Origin: Stramenopiles sp. TOSAG23-6
Lineage: Eukaryota > Sar
Direction of reading: 5' to 3'
DNA length: 39,071 nt
NCBI GenBank assembly: GCA_900128565.1
Contig: LT635938.1
Location: 1-39,071 of the forward strand
Shown here: positions 1-9,170 of the stretch, piece by piece
Numbering within the stretch: the first letter of the stretch is position 1
Layout of the letters: every line of letters starts with the position of its first letter
Notes under the pieces: model-generated
What the model was told of the DNA's origin: nothing
Databases searched by the model: none
What the model saw: the letters and a program-made list of their open reading frames with translations, nothing else
Position numbers and translations under genes: made by a program

Positions 1-52
1 TTCGTACGAAAAATAAATTCGATTTTTTTGTAAAAAAAAAAATAAAACATAC
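1..52 (-). mobile_element. Introner-like intron J, truncated by contig end
   Basis: Only the 5' part is present, starting GTATGTTTTATT on the minus strand after an exon ending in AT (phase 2). The window stops inside the element at the palindrome TTCGTACGAA. Confidence 0.8.
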
Positions 53-1550
53 ATGATATTTTCTGATGAATTTTCTACTACATTATCTACTATTTTTTTT
101 GAATTTTGAATTTGAGATCCTATAGAAATATTTTCTATTCTAATTCTTGTCAAATAACCATGTATTTTGGAAAAATATTTCAAAATTTTTTTACCAAAAA
201 AAAAAAAAATTTGTTAGGTACAAAATTTTTTTACCAAAAAAAAAAAAAATTCGACTTTTTTGTAAAAAAAAAATAATAAAACATACATGTCGACCAAATG
301 GAAGCTCAACTCCTTGAGGTATTTTAGGAATTTTAGGAGGTATTTCAGGAGAAGTAGTGCATTCATTGTAACATGTATCTAAAACTTTTGTCTCTGTAAT
401 AGAATCTAAAGATTTATTCTTTAGGCTTGACAATAATTCCGAATCATTACAATTTTCATCATTTACTACAGTTGTATTAAACACTTGTACTGGTATGTAC
501 ATTCTAGATGTTAGTGAATACACACCAAATACAGGAGCATGATCACTTATATCACAACCTTGAACTTTATGCACTGCTTCATATACATATTTCATATTTG
601 TCTTGTCATTGGCTACTACTGACACTAATCCTACTTGTTTATCATGTTGTTGTTGTTGTTGTTTATCATGTTGTTTATCATGTTGTTGTTTATCATGTTG
701 TTGTTGTTGTTGTGGCATTGGACAAAGGATACCTGGATCATACATATCCTTTTTTGCATCTGAAAAAGAAAGTTGAGAGTAAATAATTCGATCACACCAG
801 CCAGGACAACGTTCTTTGACACTTCTACCTTTATATATGGGTTCTTTATACAACGTACGATAGACTTTTCGTGGCCAATCTACTCGAATCATTTCGATTT
901 CATCATCTTTTTCAAGTTTAATTGGAGATAACGGAACATCATAAATTTCATCATTTTTTACATTTATATGCGCACTCTTTCGTACAGACTGTCTTGGTGT
1001 ATTGCACCAATTGGAGAGATTCTCATTTCTACCTTCATATAGCTTATGTATTGTGAATTTTTTTTTTTTCTGATTTTTTTTTGTTAGGTACAAAATTTCA
1101 TACGAAAAAAAAAAACATTGGAAATGAATTATAAAAACGTACATATGTAGGAAAGAAGTTATCTGCTTTTTTAGGTTCTTTAAACCCAACCCATGCATTA
1201 CCCATTTTCTGATCTAATCGAAAAGTGTCATAATCATCATGTAAATGACGTAATTTTGTCTCACCACCACCGATACAATTTAAAACATTTTCAGTAGTTA
1301 CATGTATTTTGAAAAAATATTATTTTTTTTTTTTTGGAAAAAAAGTTCGTTAGGTACAAAATTTGCTATGAAAAAAAACAATGAAGAAAAAAATCATGAT
1401 GTAAGACATACACTTTCCAATCTGTAATTTAAATCACCCATCCAAACTAAGTTATGAAATTGTTGATTCAAATCAAAATGTTTATCACCAAGTCGATTTC
1501 CAAGTCTATTCATAATATCCGCTATTTGAATAATTCTTGCTGCAGGGTTC
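1..1550 (-). CDS. Inositol polyphosphate 5-phosphatase, partial (left copy)
   Basis: Four exons on the minus strand (1412-1550, 1143-1301, 287-1045, 53-159) are separated by introner-type introns and encode about 387 residues. The family motifs appear in order: VWMGDLNYRL (the Mg/phosphate-binding WxGDxNYR motif), FFPTYK, CPGWCDRII (the PxWCDR motif) and SDHAPVFG. These are the signatures of Mg-dependent enzymes that remove the 5-phosphate from phosphoinositides or soluble inositol phosphates. After the catalytic domain an exon reading YLTRIRIENISIG could begin a C2-like domain. A Gln/His/Asp/Lys low-complexity tract lies between PGWCDR and SDHAPV. Both ends are missing: the 3' end runs off the contig inside an intron, and the 5' part is replaced by the end of the lipase maturation factor gene, joined out of frame. 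Family assignment is firm; the specific paralogue is not. Confidence 0.88.
160..286 (-). mobile_element. Introner-like intron I (left copy)
   Basis: A 127-nt phase-0 intron between GRH and GYLTRI codons. It begins GTATGTTTTATT, contains GTACCTAAC and ends CCAAAATACAT, with TG on both sides of the element body. It is longer than its relatives because a segment of T-run plus GGTAAAAAAATTTT occurs twice in tandem. Confidence 0.85.
636..713 (-). repeat. CAA/CATGATAAA low-complexity tract in 5-phosphatase exon
   Basis: On the coding strand, runs of CAA alternate with CATGATAAA and encode Gln-rich units broken by HDK. The tract sits between the PGWCDR and SDHAPV motifs, where the family usually has a short loop, so it is probably a tolerated surface expansion. 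Confidence 0.85.
1046..1142 (-). mobile_element. Introner-like intron H (left copy)
   Basis: A 97-nt phase-0 intron starting GTACGTTTTT and ending CACAATACAT. Splicing at this AT restores FPTYK, whose Lys is conserved in the family. The nearest AG, three bases downstream, would delete that Lys. The core is GAAATTTTGTACCTAAC. Confidence 0.85.
1302..1411 (-). mobile_element. Introner-like intron G (left copy)
   Basis: A 110-nt phase-0 intron just after the GDLNYRLES codons. It starts GTATGTCTTAC, carries GTACCTAACGA and ends AAAATACAT. The next AG downstream is 42 nt into the exon, and using it would remove the VTTENVLNCI segment that fits the family spacing. The body is flanked by TG on both sides. 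Confidence 0.85.
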
Positions 1551-1614
1551 ATGGATTATGAAAAAATATTTCAATAAAAAATTCGTTAGGTACAAAATTT
1601 CGTATAAAAAATAC
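1551..1614 (-). mobile_element. Introner-like intron F, short version at LMF/5-phosphatase join
   Basis: At 64 nt this is the shortest copy. It reads GTATTTTTTAT directly into ACGAAATTTTGTACCTAACGA and ends ATAATCCAT. The right arm carries 35 extra nt at the 1603/1604 boundary. The exons on its two sides are not in compatible frames: the lipase maturation factor side leaves one base over and the 5-phosphatase side needs two. The two flanking gene pieces probably belong to different genes. Confidence 0.75.
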
Positions 1615-3513
1615 ATAGACATAAAGCAATGATTGATACTGTCGTTGACTTGATACAACTAATTACGTTTACGACAATATTAAAACATATTTGTCTTCTT
1701 TTACCCTTTTTTTCTGTGATGCATGTATTGGTGAAAAATATTTTTTTTTTGATAAAAAATCATTAGGTACAAAATTTCGTATGAAAAAAAACGTTTTGAA
1801 ATGAATGATGAAAACGTACATATTTTTCGAAAATTTAATAAAAAGGTATATATCATTTGTAGTGAAATTCCTATACAAAATGTACCTAATATATATGGGA
1901 GTATTTGACTACATATTGCATTTAATGTTTTTAATGGAAGCGACCACGACATGCTCATTTATTTTGGTAAAATATTTCAAAAAAAATCTAAAAAATTTTG
2001 TTAGGTACAAAATTTCCTATAAAATTCGAAATTGAAAAAAATAAAACATACATTTTACCCAATGAAGGATCATTTAGAAACAAATGTACTAAAAACTTCA
2101 CAAAAGAAAGACTAAAATTTTCAGATAAAGTTATAATTTTTGGATCATTTTTTGTATCATTTTCGTTCCAAATCTTCAATTCAAATACATGTATTTTGGA
2201 AAAATATTTCCAAAAAAAATCGTTAGGTACAAAATTTCGTACGAAAAAAAATTCAAATTTGAAAAAAAATAAAACGTACATACGCAGAAATTCCAATACA
2301 AAATGAAATAAACGCTACAAAAAATGCACTGCTCATAGTTCGAGAATTATATTTGCTATCCACTCCAGAAGAATGTTTGTATGCTCTATTTTGTTTTTTT
2401 CGTAGGAAACAAGTACAAATACATGAAAACAGCCATGTTGGTGAAAAAATATGTCACACAAAAAAAATCGTTAGGTACGGAATTTTCTATAAAAAAAAAA
2501 ACATTGATATTCATCATAAAAACATATAGGATAGACAAAAATCGTCGACCAATGGAATACATAAGCAAATCGTTAGAAGATTAAAAAATGTATAATTCCC
2601 AGTCATAATTATGAGTACCTGCAAGGCTGATTGTGTAACTGCAGCTGTAAGTCTTAAGAAACGAATAAGTATTGTGAAAAAATATTTCAAAAACAAATCG
2701 TTAGGTACAAAATTTCGTATGAAAAAATTAAATTTAAATCTGAAATTCGTGATGAAAATGTACAGGACAAATAATTAATATAGACAGTGGAATTTCTATA
2801 AGTAGGCAAATTCCAACAGAAAGTTGCTGATAAAACGGAGGCAATTGGTGAGCAAACCATGCAAAAGGTGTTGGTATACACTGTGTGGCATAATGATAAT
2901 CAAGAGCAGTCAAGGATTTCCATGTTTTACACCTTGACTGGAGTTTTACTACTCCCGAGAGAAGCATTAACTTAAAAAAAATTAGGCGAAGCAACCAACG
3001 AACTACATGTGAAGGACTTTTACCATTGTAAATTTTTATCCATGGTGCCCATAGAATTGATGCGGCGCCGACCTCTAAAAGTAAAATATCCCACTGAAAA
3101 CTCATGAACGTCCTACCCGTTGAATAAAGTGAGAAATAGGTGATCCACTGAATATACAAAAATACAGCTGGATAGGTTCCTAATAACACAAAAAAGGAAA
3201 CAAGTACACCAAGAAGAGACAATAGCTCATGAAATGTATCAATATCGAAAGCCAAATGATTGTGAAAGATTGCAAGTGTGGTGGGCTGAAAATTTAACGT
3301 ATTCTCAACAAAGAAGGTGATAGGATCTGAAGTCACTGGTATATTTTGTATAGGAATTAAACCATTTTGTTGAGAGTACAGCCCCGGGTACTGCCAAAAA
3401 TATGAAGAAAATGCAATCAAATATACAAAACCAATTGCTCGAAGAAATATCTTTCTTGACAGTACATACGTACTCTTCTTGTGTTCATTGTCATGCTTGT
3501 GCATGGTTACCAT
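1615..3513 (-). CDS. Lipase maturation factor-like membrane protein, 3' truncated (left copy)
   Basis: ATG at 3513 opens a first exon of 250 codons (2764-3513), followed by exons 2528-2666, 2280-2434, 2052-2188, 1820-1956 and 1615-1722, all joined in frame across introner-like introns, for about 475 residues. Hallmarks of the LMF1/LMF2 family are visible: [44 protein letters not shown] and LVDD. Members are multi-pass endoplasmic-reticulum proteins that help dimeric lipases fold. Several hydrophobic segments fit that topology. The luminal C-terminal domain of the family (NxYGLF region onward) is absent: the frame meets a stop created at intron F or runs into another gene. It is divergently arranged with the calpain-like gene, 216 bp apart. 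Identity of the first 300 residues is solid; the later exons rest on frame continuity. Confidence 0.85.
1723..1819 (-). mobile_element. Introner-like intron E (left copy)
   Basis: A 97-nt phase-1 intron starting GTACGTTTTC, with the core variant GTACCTAATGA, ending CCAATACAT. Flanks are TG on both sides. The next AG downstream would create an immediate stop. Confidence 0.8.
1957..2051 (-). mobile_element. Introner-like intron D (left copy)
   Basis: A 95-nt phase-2 intron starting GTATGTTTTATT, core GTACCTAACAAA, ending CAAAATAAAT. Flanks are TG on both sides. An AG three bases into the next exon would also keep frame, so this copy alone does not decide the acceptor. Confidence 0.8.
2189..2279 (-). 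mobile_element. Introner-like intron C (left copy), consensus-like
   Basis: A 91-nt phase-0 intron and the cleanest copy: GTACGTTTTATT, then TTCGTACGAA, GAAATTTTGTACCTAACGA, the hairpin TTGGAAA-TATT-TTTCCAA, and AAAATACAT at the end. Flanks are TG on both sides. Confidence 0.88.
2435..2527 (-). mobile_element. Introner-like intron B (left copy), atypical 5' end
   Basis: A 93-nt phase-1 element. Alignment with its relatives puts the 5' end at ATATGTTTTTATG, so the first bases are AT rather than GT. A GT nine bases upstream (GTCTATCC) keeps the same phase and is the alternative donor. It has GTACCTAACGA and ends CACCAACAT. Confidence 0.7.
2667..2763 (-). mobile_element. Introner-like intron A (left copy)
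   Basis: A 97-nt phase-0 intron that starts GTACATTTTC, carries CATACGAAATTTTGTACC and ends CACAATACTT. Joining the exons at this TT gives CPIRFLRL, which aligns without gaps to the lipase maturation factor family. None of the nearby AGs restores that frame. Confidence 0.85.
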
Positions 3514-3729
3514 TTAATTTTAATCTACTACTAAGTCTTGATAAAATTTTTGTAGCATTCTGAATATTTTTTGATAATTAAATCATTTGAAAATCACGAA
3601 TTCTGGAACAGAATGACCGTTTCACTTCTTCGAAAAATGAAGTCTAAAATACAGTATCTATCTTGATTTTTGTTGCCTGTGGCTTGTTTTCCATTGCATA
3701 TCGAAATTGAATAAACATCGTAGGTTACA
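3514..3729. promoter_or_regulatory. Divergent promoter region, LMF / calpain-like
   Basis: 216 bp separate two start codons on opposite strands, so both promoters and 5' UTRs must lie here. The sequence is AT-rich and I recognise no specific factor site. Confidence 0.5.
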
Positions 3730-6700
3730 ATGGTGGTACCACCAATATTAGTAGACGATATCATTCCCCATCAGTTATTGCCAGAATGGGACGTCTCAAA
3801 GATACCCAACGAAGAAGCAAACGAAGAAGCTTCTCCTTTTGAAGATCCCCAGGGTTTGCCTGAGCTTCCAGCGAATCTTGAGTGTCAAATTTCAGAGTGG
3901 GTTAGACCGAAGGAATTGGCTGCACTAAAGCGCAGTAAGGAAGAATCTAATTCAGCAGGCGATGCAAACACATCCGAGGCAGTGGATGGAAGTCAAAATG
4001 CCGATACATCTGATAATACTACAGAAACTGTAGGAAAAGATAATGAAACTTTGGAGGAAAAAAAGGATGAAACAAAAGATACAGAAGATGAAGATGTAGT
4101 AGCACCAATTGAAGACAAAATTACTTACGCTGTTGCTAAACCAATATATGTTGCAAATACGATAGTAAAAATGTTACCGCGTAAGTTAGTGGCAGCAAGC
4201 AGTGACGCTGCAAAACTTTTAGCTTCACAATTGGAGTTAGTAGGTAATCATTCAAAACTTGTCAAAAACGGGTCTTTTTTATGGGAATTAATTCATCCTC
4301 AATTAGACGAAAACGCCTTGCCAAAACTAAGTAACACTGGAAGATACTTTGTGCGTTTGTTTGTAAGTGGTGCGTGGCGATGTGTCGAAATTGACGATCG
4401 CGTTCCTGTAGACGCCTTGGGGAACTGCCTATTCCCAGTATCAATGGATGCTGGTGAGATTTGGCCACTTATTCTTGCTAAAGCTCTCTATAAAGTGGCA
4501 GCTTCACAACGTGCTACTACTATTGTGAATGATGCTACAAGTCCAACTGTGTTGCGAAGACTCACTGGATGGGTATTCGAGCCATATACGTTAGGTCCTT
4601 TACAAGCATCAATCCCGGTGCAACTGAAAGCGACAGGATATCCTGATATTGACAAAATTGATTCGGATGCGTCTGAAAGTACCGGGCAGAACGACAATGA
4701 AGACTCTACGAATGAAAATAAAACTAGAGTTCCAAGATTACTCTGCCTACTATGTACTGATAGCACCAATGTCAATGGTGTAGAAGTTGGTTGCATTTAT
4801 GGCGTGTCAATGGTAAAACCAAAATCAATAAAGATACAAGGAAGTATTAACTATGCGATGTGGAGACACGAAATTCGCCGAGCTTTTGATACTCTGTCTC
4901 CAGTTGATGGAAAGAAGGAGTCTGTACTTCAAACAGAGCTTGTTGACATGTTGCATGAAGATGATATGCAGCTTGCATTAAAAGCTGCGTGTCTTGCGAA
5001 ACCTGGGGCTTTGAATAATCTTGATATTAGCGCGCAATCAGAGGAAAACAATCAGGCATCGATATCATGGGATGAATTTATTCGCATGTTTGATAATCTT
5101 ATACTAATTGAAGAGTCTGATATTGACGTACCATTCGGTGATATTTTACAAGCTTTTTCACCTGTAACAAATCTTGTATTCTGTCACAATGCACCCAATA
5201 TTAATGTTTCTGAGAAAAAGGCGGAAGATGATGATACTACGGAAACAGAAATTGATACAAATACTAAAACTACAAATATTGTATCAACAAGTTTTCATTG
5301 GAATTGGAAAAGTCCCACAACTGATACTGTTTCTGCAGAAGGTGATGACAACCAAAGTACAATTATAGTAAAGTCAGGAGGTAAAAATAATGCACGTTTG
5401 GAAGATGGATATATACGTCAAGGTGATGGTGATGCGTCCATTGAAGCGGAAAGTTGCATCGAGGAAATGTACTCGCCTATGCTTTGGGTTGATGGAGGTA
5501 TCACAGGAAGTCGTGTGGTTATAAACTTTGAAACAGATGCAACTTTGAAATCGAACACAGATGACGAAAAACACACGGGGTACATTTTGCTTATGGAGGA
5601 AATAAAAGGAAGTCCTTGGAGGGAACAGACCAAAGAGCAAGATGGAATATTTGGGTCACAGAGGCCGTGCGTGCCTCCAAAGACTTACCAAGTGATGTGT
5701 ACACGTGGTGACATTGCTGCTATGTCTTTCAATGTGTCTCCTGGCGAACATTTTTATCGTATGTCTGTTGACTGCTCTTGGGGTTGGAATGTGACATATT
5801 TTTCAGATGCCCCTATTTTATTAGGTCCGGTGACAAAAGTATTAAAAGATGTATCAGGAATGAACGGGACACAATTTAAAAGTCAATATTCACTAGTAGA
5901 AAATGAGGATTTTGTCGAAGAAAGTATTGTTGATGGTTCTAATAATAGTTGGCGCATTCTTGGAGCCCAAGTATTTCGTGTTCCAGAGCAAAGTGGTACT
6001 TCTGTCGGTGCTACATTGCATATGTCGGATCATATATGGCAACAATACGTGCGATTATCAATCATTGATAGAGATACTGGTACAAAGACATCCATGGGAT
6101 CTTTGGAGATGTCTATTCGAAATCTCCCTGCAAATTCGGAAGGGTATTGCCTTGTAGCAACGTATGAAAACTCTGTGAAAGATTTGCCTGGGAGTAAATG
6201 GAGAATGAGTATATTAAGTAGCGACCCATTATTGGATTGTGTCCCAGTTAATTTTGATAAACTGAAGACTGTTCTTGGAGTATACCAACCAAATAAGTAC
6301 AAGCGATTCTTTCGATTACGAATAACATCGCCAACTGGTGATGATGAAGAAGAAACATCTTTCAATCAGCACCTTGCACTGCGACTTTCGGTATCTGACC
6401 CATCAATTTATGTTCAATTGAATGTTCTTATGGTACTGGAAGAAAACCAAAGTGACCAAGATGATATTTTACCCGAACATCCAGTATGTAAATATGTTCG
6501 TAGTGATGGTGGTGTATCTGACGATTTCGTTGTTGTATCTAAACGTGGCAAGGGTTCAGCAGAATTACTGTATGTACCTGGTTTTGGTCCGAAAGGTAAA
6601 GAAGTTTTAATACAAGCTAGTTTCGATGCAGAAAGGTTTTTAGTTCCATCGAAGTGGAGTTCAGAATCTCCCTATTGGGAAAAAGGTGGACAAGATGTCG

Positions 6701-7338
6701 ATGGTGGTGGTGAAGACTCAGAATCAAGTCCTATTTCGAGCATTGATGAGCTCAGTTGGAAACTTACTATGAATAGTAAGATTGCAGTTACCGCTACACC
6801 ATGTAGGAAGCGTGAAGATTTATTCAATAATATTCGTGATCTCTGGGAGAAAAATTCTCCAGGTCGCGCAGAGAATGCAAAGAAATATTTTGATGAAAGA
6901 AATTCAAATAGCAATACTGAAACAAATACCGAAATAAATACTGAAGGAAGTACTGAAGGAAATGAAGATGCTTCTCCAAGTTCAAACATGCGACCAAATA
7001 TTGAACTGAAATATATTGCATCAAATTCTGCCCCTGATGAAGTTTCCGTCATCACCGTAGGCGAATGGAATGACGTAAAAGCATCAAGAAAAAAGCAACT
7101 TGAAGGGATGAAAGAGTTTTGGACGCAATGGGATGAACAAAGAGTCACAAACAAGCAAGAGCGTTTTAGAATACTTCAAAGTATTATTGGTGGAACAGAT
7201 GAGGATGAGACTGCAAGTGGCATATTAGGCGACATGAATAGATCTCAAAAGTCATACAATGCGTTTTTGTTAGATAGATTCAATACAATCACTAAATTAT
7301 CAGAATCGCCAGAAATAGTTCCTACAGAATCTTCATAA
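3730..7338 (+). CDS. Androglobin-like calpain-domain protein, probably non-catalytic (left copy)
   Basis: An intronless frame of 1202 codons from ATG 3730. The first 140 residues are acidic and low in complexity. Residues about 190-330 resemble the second half of a calpain protease core: FLWELIHPQ, GRYFVRLFVSGAWRCVEIDD, GEIWPLILAKALYKV and LTGWVFE. This arrangement is typical of androglobin and related calpain-like proteins, known in animals from sperm and cilia. The catalytic triad looks lost: no GDCW-type cysteine motif precedes the domain, the usual GHAYS histidine position reads GCIYGVS, and there is no NPWG asparagine motif. Beta-rich repeated modules resembling calpain domain III follow (about residues 590-1010), with a charged C-terminus. 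I cannot identify a globin domain. It is divergent from the lipase maturation factor gene and convergent with UTP18, whose frame ends 92 bp away. Sure of a calpain-like fold, less sure of orthology. Confidence 0.65.
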   Translation: MVVPPILVDDIIPHQLLPEWDVSKIPNEEANEEASPFEDPQGLPELPANLECQISEWVRPKELAALKRSKEESNSAGDANTSEAVDGSQNADTSDNTTETVGKDNETLEEKKDETKDTEDEDVVAPIEDKITYAVAKPIYVANTIVKMLPRKLVAASSDAAKLLASQLELVGNHSKLVKNGSFLWELIHPQLDENALPKLSNTGRYFVRLFVSGAWRCVEIDDRVPVDALGNCLFPVSMDAGEIWPLILAKALYKVAASQRATTIVNDATSPTVLRRLTGWVFEPYTLGPLQASIPVQLKATGYPDIDKIDSDASESTGQNDNEDSTNENKTRVPRLLCLLCTDSTNVNGVEVGCIYGVSMVKPKSIKIQGSINYAMWRHEIRRAFDTLSPVDGKKESVLQTELVDMLHEDDMQLALKAACLAKPGALNNLDISAQSEENNQASISWDEFIRMFDNLILIEESDIDVPFGDILQAFSPVTNLVFCHNAPNINVSEKKAEDDDTTETEIDTNTKTTNIVSTSFHWNWKSPTTDTVSAEGDDNQSTIIVKSGGKNNARLEDGYIRQGDGDASIEAESCIEEMYSPMLWVDGGITGSRVVINFETDATLKSNTDDEKHTGYILLMEEIKGSPWREQTKEQDGIFGSQRPCVPPKTYQVMCTRGDIAAMSFNVSPGEHFYRMSVDCSWGWNVTYFSDAPILLGPVTKVLKDVSGMNGTQFKSQYSLVENEDFVEESIVDGSNNSWRILGAQVFRVPEQSGTSVGATLHMSDHIWQQYVRLSIIDRDTGTKTSMGSLEMSIRNLPANSEGYCLVATYENSVKDLPGSKWRMSILSSDPLLDCVPVNFDKLKTVLGVYQPNKYKRFFRLRITSPTGDDEEETSFNQHLALRLSVSDPSIYVQLNVLMVLEENQSDQDDILPEHPVCKYVRSDGGVSDDFVVVSKRGKGSAELLYVPGFGPKGKEVLIQASFDAERFLVPSKWSSESPYWEKGGQDVDGGGEDSESSPISSIDELSWKLTMNSKIAVTATPCRKREDLFNNIRDLWEKNSPGRAENAKKYFDERNSNSNTETNTEINTEGSTEGNEDASPSSNMRPNIELKYIASNSAPDEVSVITVGEWNDVKASRKKQLEGMKEFWTQWDEQRVTNKQERFRILQSIIGGTDEDETASGILGDMNRSQKSYNAFLLDRFNTITKLSESPEIVPTESS

Positions 7339-7430
7339 TATAATCTATCAATAAAAAGAATAATCCAAAAAATCAAAATATATGTTTTGTTTTATATTTA
7401 TTACAGTAGCAATACTATATAATCATTCTA

Positions 7431-8951
7431 TTAAGCCTGGGTGTAGTGCTGAAGTCTGTACAATAAAACCTTGCCTTTGTCATTTCCTATAGAAAGAAAG
7501 CCACTATGTGGGCTAAATGAAGTAGAACTAACGTACCCTAAAGGTGTGTTTGAAGTAGGCCAATTTTGGTAAGTTGTGAAACTTGGACAATGAACAATTT
7601 TAAATTGATCTTTAATTCGTTGAGACCGAATTGAAAGCAACTGTGAATCATGGTTAAACGTTAAACCATCAATGGCTGTGGTTAAATTCATAATAGCTTT
7701 GGTTGGTACAGGTGTAGCTTCTTTAGATGCCTTTTCTGCATCATATATGTTAACTACACCTGCTTCTGATCCAATTGCGTAATATTTACCATTTGGAGAA
7801 ACTGCAATTGCACTGCCTGTCATTCCACCTTCATCAGCGTGCCTGTGAATACATCTTCTGTCATTCAGACTCCATCTGTACACATCTCCATCAGTACCAA
7901 CAGTGAGTAACTCAGAACAATCAGGCGTAAAAGCAACAGCACGAACAGCCCCGTTCATTTTGAGGTTGGCAATCCATTGTTTTGTTTTTCCTGAAACTAG
8001 TATCACATATCCGTCATTACCCAAAAAAGCAATCCAACGACCATCTGACGAAGCCACAACCTTTTCAAGAGATTTCTCTTTACGACCAGCAATACGCGGA
8101 ATTTTAAGAACAGAACCTGATGCTATATCAACTGTGTAAAAGAATGGTCGACGGCCAGTTGCAATTATTTGTTCTGATCCCACTGCTGAAGAACCACAAC
8201 CTGAAAATGTTGCAGTCCTGATGGGCATGTCTGGAAATACAACACCTTGAATTTTTCTATTAAACTTTCCATCTATATCAAATAGTCTCAATTTTTTATC
8301 CAATCCAGCAGTAAGCATCAACGAGCGTCTCGTGTGAAATTCTACAGATTGCACAACAGCATCAGAAATTTCTTCAGCATTTGCGTCTTTTACTCGCAAT
8401 ACCGAGAGTTGTTCCTTTCTAATTGCAGCAGTTGAAGACCTCAGCATTGAGGCAGATGTTTTAAACAAATCTACAGCCAGACCATTCGTCATGTCATCAG
8501 CAATGGCAGAAGCAAACTTGAGACTTGGGGGCACTTCAGGTATGGCGGCCCACGACGTCGCAGGGTTCATTTTACAAAATTGCGAACGAAGACGACGCGC
8601 GTATTCAGCACCTGATACAACTGTTTCTTCTTCTGTCTTTCGAAGTTTCCGAAGCCGGTTTGTTGCACTAATATCAAAACTCTCTCTATCATCATCTGAA
8701 TCATTCCATGCAGGTTTTAAACACAGCTTTCTCTTACCGCCTGATTTTGATGAATTTCGAAAGTCGTTGTTTATTGTTTCTGAAGTACCACCTGTAAAAA
8801 TTGCATCACCTTCATTTCCAGACTCAGAGTCAGACATACTGTCACTCTCCTCCCCAAATTTCAATGCTGGACCACCAAATAGACTAGATGCAAGCTCTTT
8901 TTCTGAATCATCTGCATGCATTATCGCTGGAGTTGGTTTAGATTCTCCCAT
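7431..8951 (-). CDS. UTP18: U3 snoRNA-associated WD-repeat protein UTP18 (left copy)
   Basis: A 506-residue intronless protein. An acidic, serine-rich N-terminal half contains the family's short conserved block AEYARRLRSQF followed by NPATSWA. From about residue 200 a WD40 propeller follows: VQSVEFHTRRSLMLTAGLDKK, RLFDIDG, RRPFFYTVDI, GSDG-like turns and VNIYDAEKAS. UTP18 is a component of the small-subunit processome (UTP-B module) that works in the nucleolus on early 18S rRNA maturation. Length is close to yeast and human homologues. ATG 8951 is taken because no upstream in-frame ATG precedes it and the N-terminus is a normal acidic start. The gene is convergent with the calpain-like gene and divergent from the 240-aa gene (about 220 bp between starts). 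Confidence 0.9.
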   Translation of the reverse strand: MGESKPTPAIMHADDSEKELASSLFGGPALKFGEESDSMSDSESGNEGDAIFTGGTSETINNDFRNSSKSGGKRKLCLKPAWNDSDDDRESFDISATNRLRKLRKTEEETVVSGAEYARRLRSQFCKMNPATSWAAIPEVPPSLKFASAIADDMTNGLAVDLFKTSASMLRSSTAAIRKEQLSVLRVKDANAEEISDAVVQSVEFHTRRSLMLTAGLDKKLRLFDIDGKFNRKIQGVVFPDMPIRTATFSGCGSSAVGSEQIIATGRRPFFYTVDIASGSVLKIPRIAGRKEKSLEKVVASSDGRWIAFLGNDGYVILVSGKTKQWIANLKMNGAVRAVAFTPDCSELLTVGTDGDVYRWSLNDRRCIHRHADEGGMTGSAIAVSPNGKYYAIGSEAGVVNIYDAEKASKEATPVPTKAIMNLTTAIDGLTFNHDSQLLSIRSQRIKDQFKIVHCPSFTTYQNWPTSNTPLGYVSSTSFSPHSGFLSIGNDKGKVLLYRLQHYTQA

Positions 8952-9170
8952 TCTGTGTTTATAGGTCAGAGAAACTTGTACTTACACTAATCCTAGTTTT
9001 TCACTCGCTGACTATTTATTTCCGATTAATTGCACGAACCTGCTTTTCGACCAGAAATGTAACTGTTGTGTCGGTTGAAAGTAATTTGAGTTCATTTATA
9101 TGCATCATGCAAAACCCAAAAGGTAATACAAACAAATCATTTGGTTCATTTTTTATTTCAAAATGAGAAA

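Noticed and set aside
1046-2763. Internal eliminated sequences of a ciliate germline
   Set aside because: Precise excision leaving one TG would look similar, but the genes use the standard code with TAA stops, no ciliate-specific feature is seen, and ordinary introns coexist. Kept only as a remote alternative.
3730-7338. Active calpain protease
   Set aside because: The Cys, His and Asn catalytic motifs are not present at the expected places.
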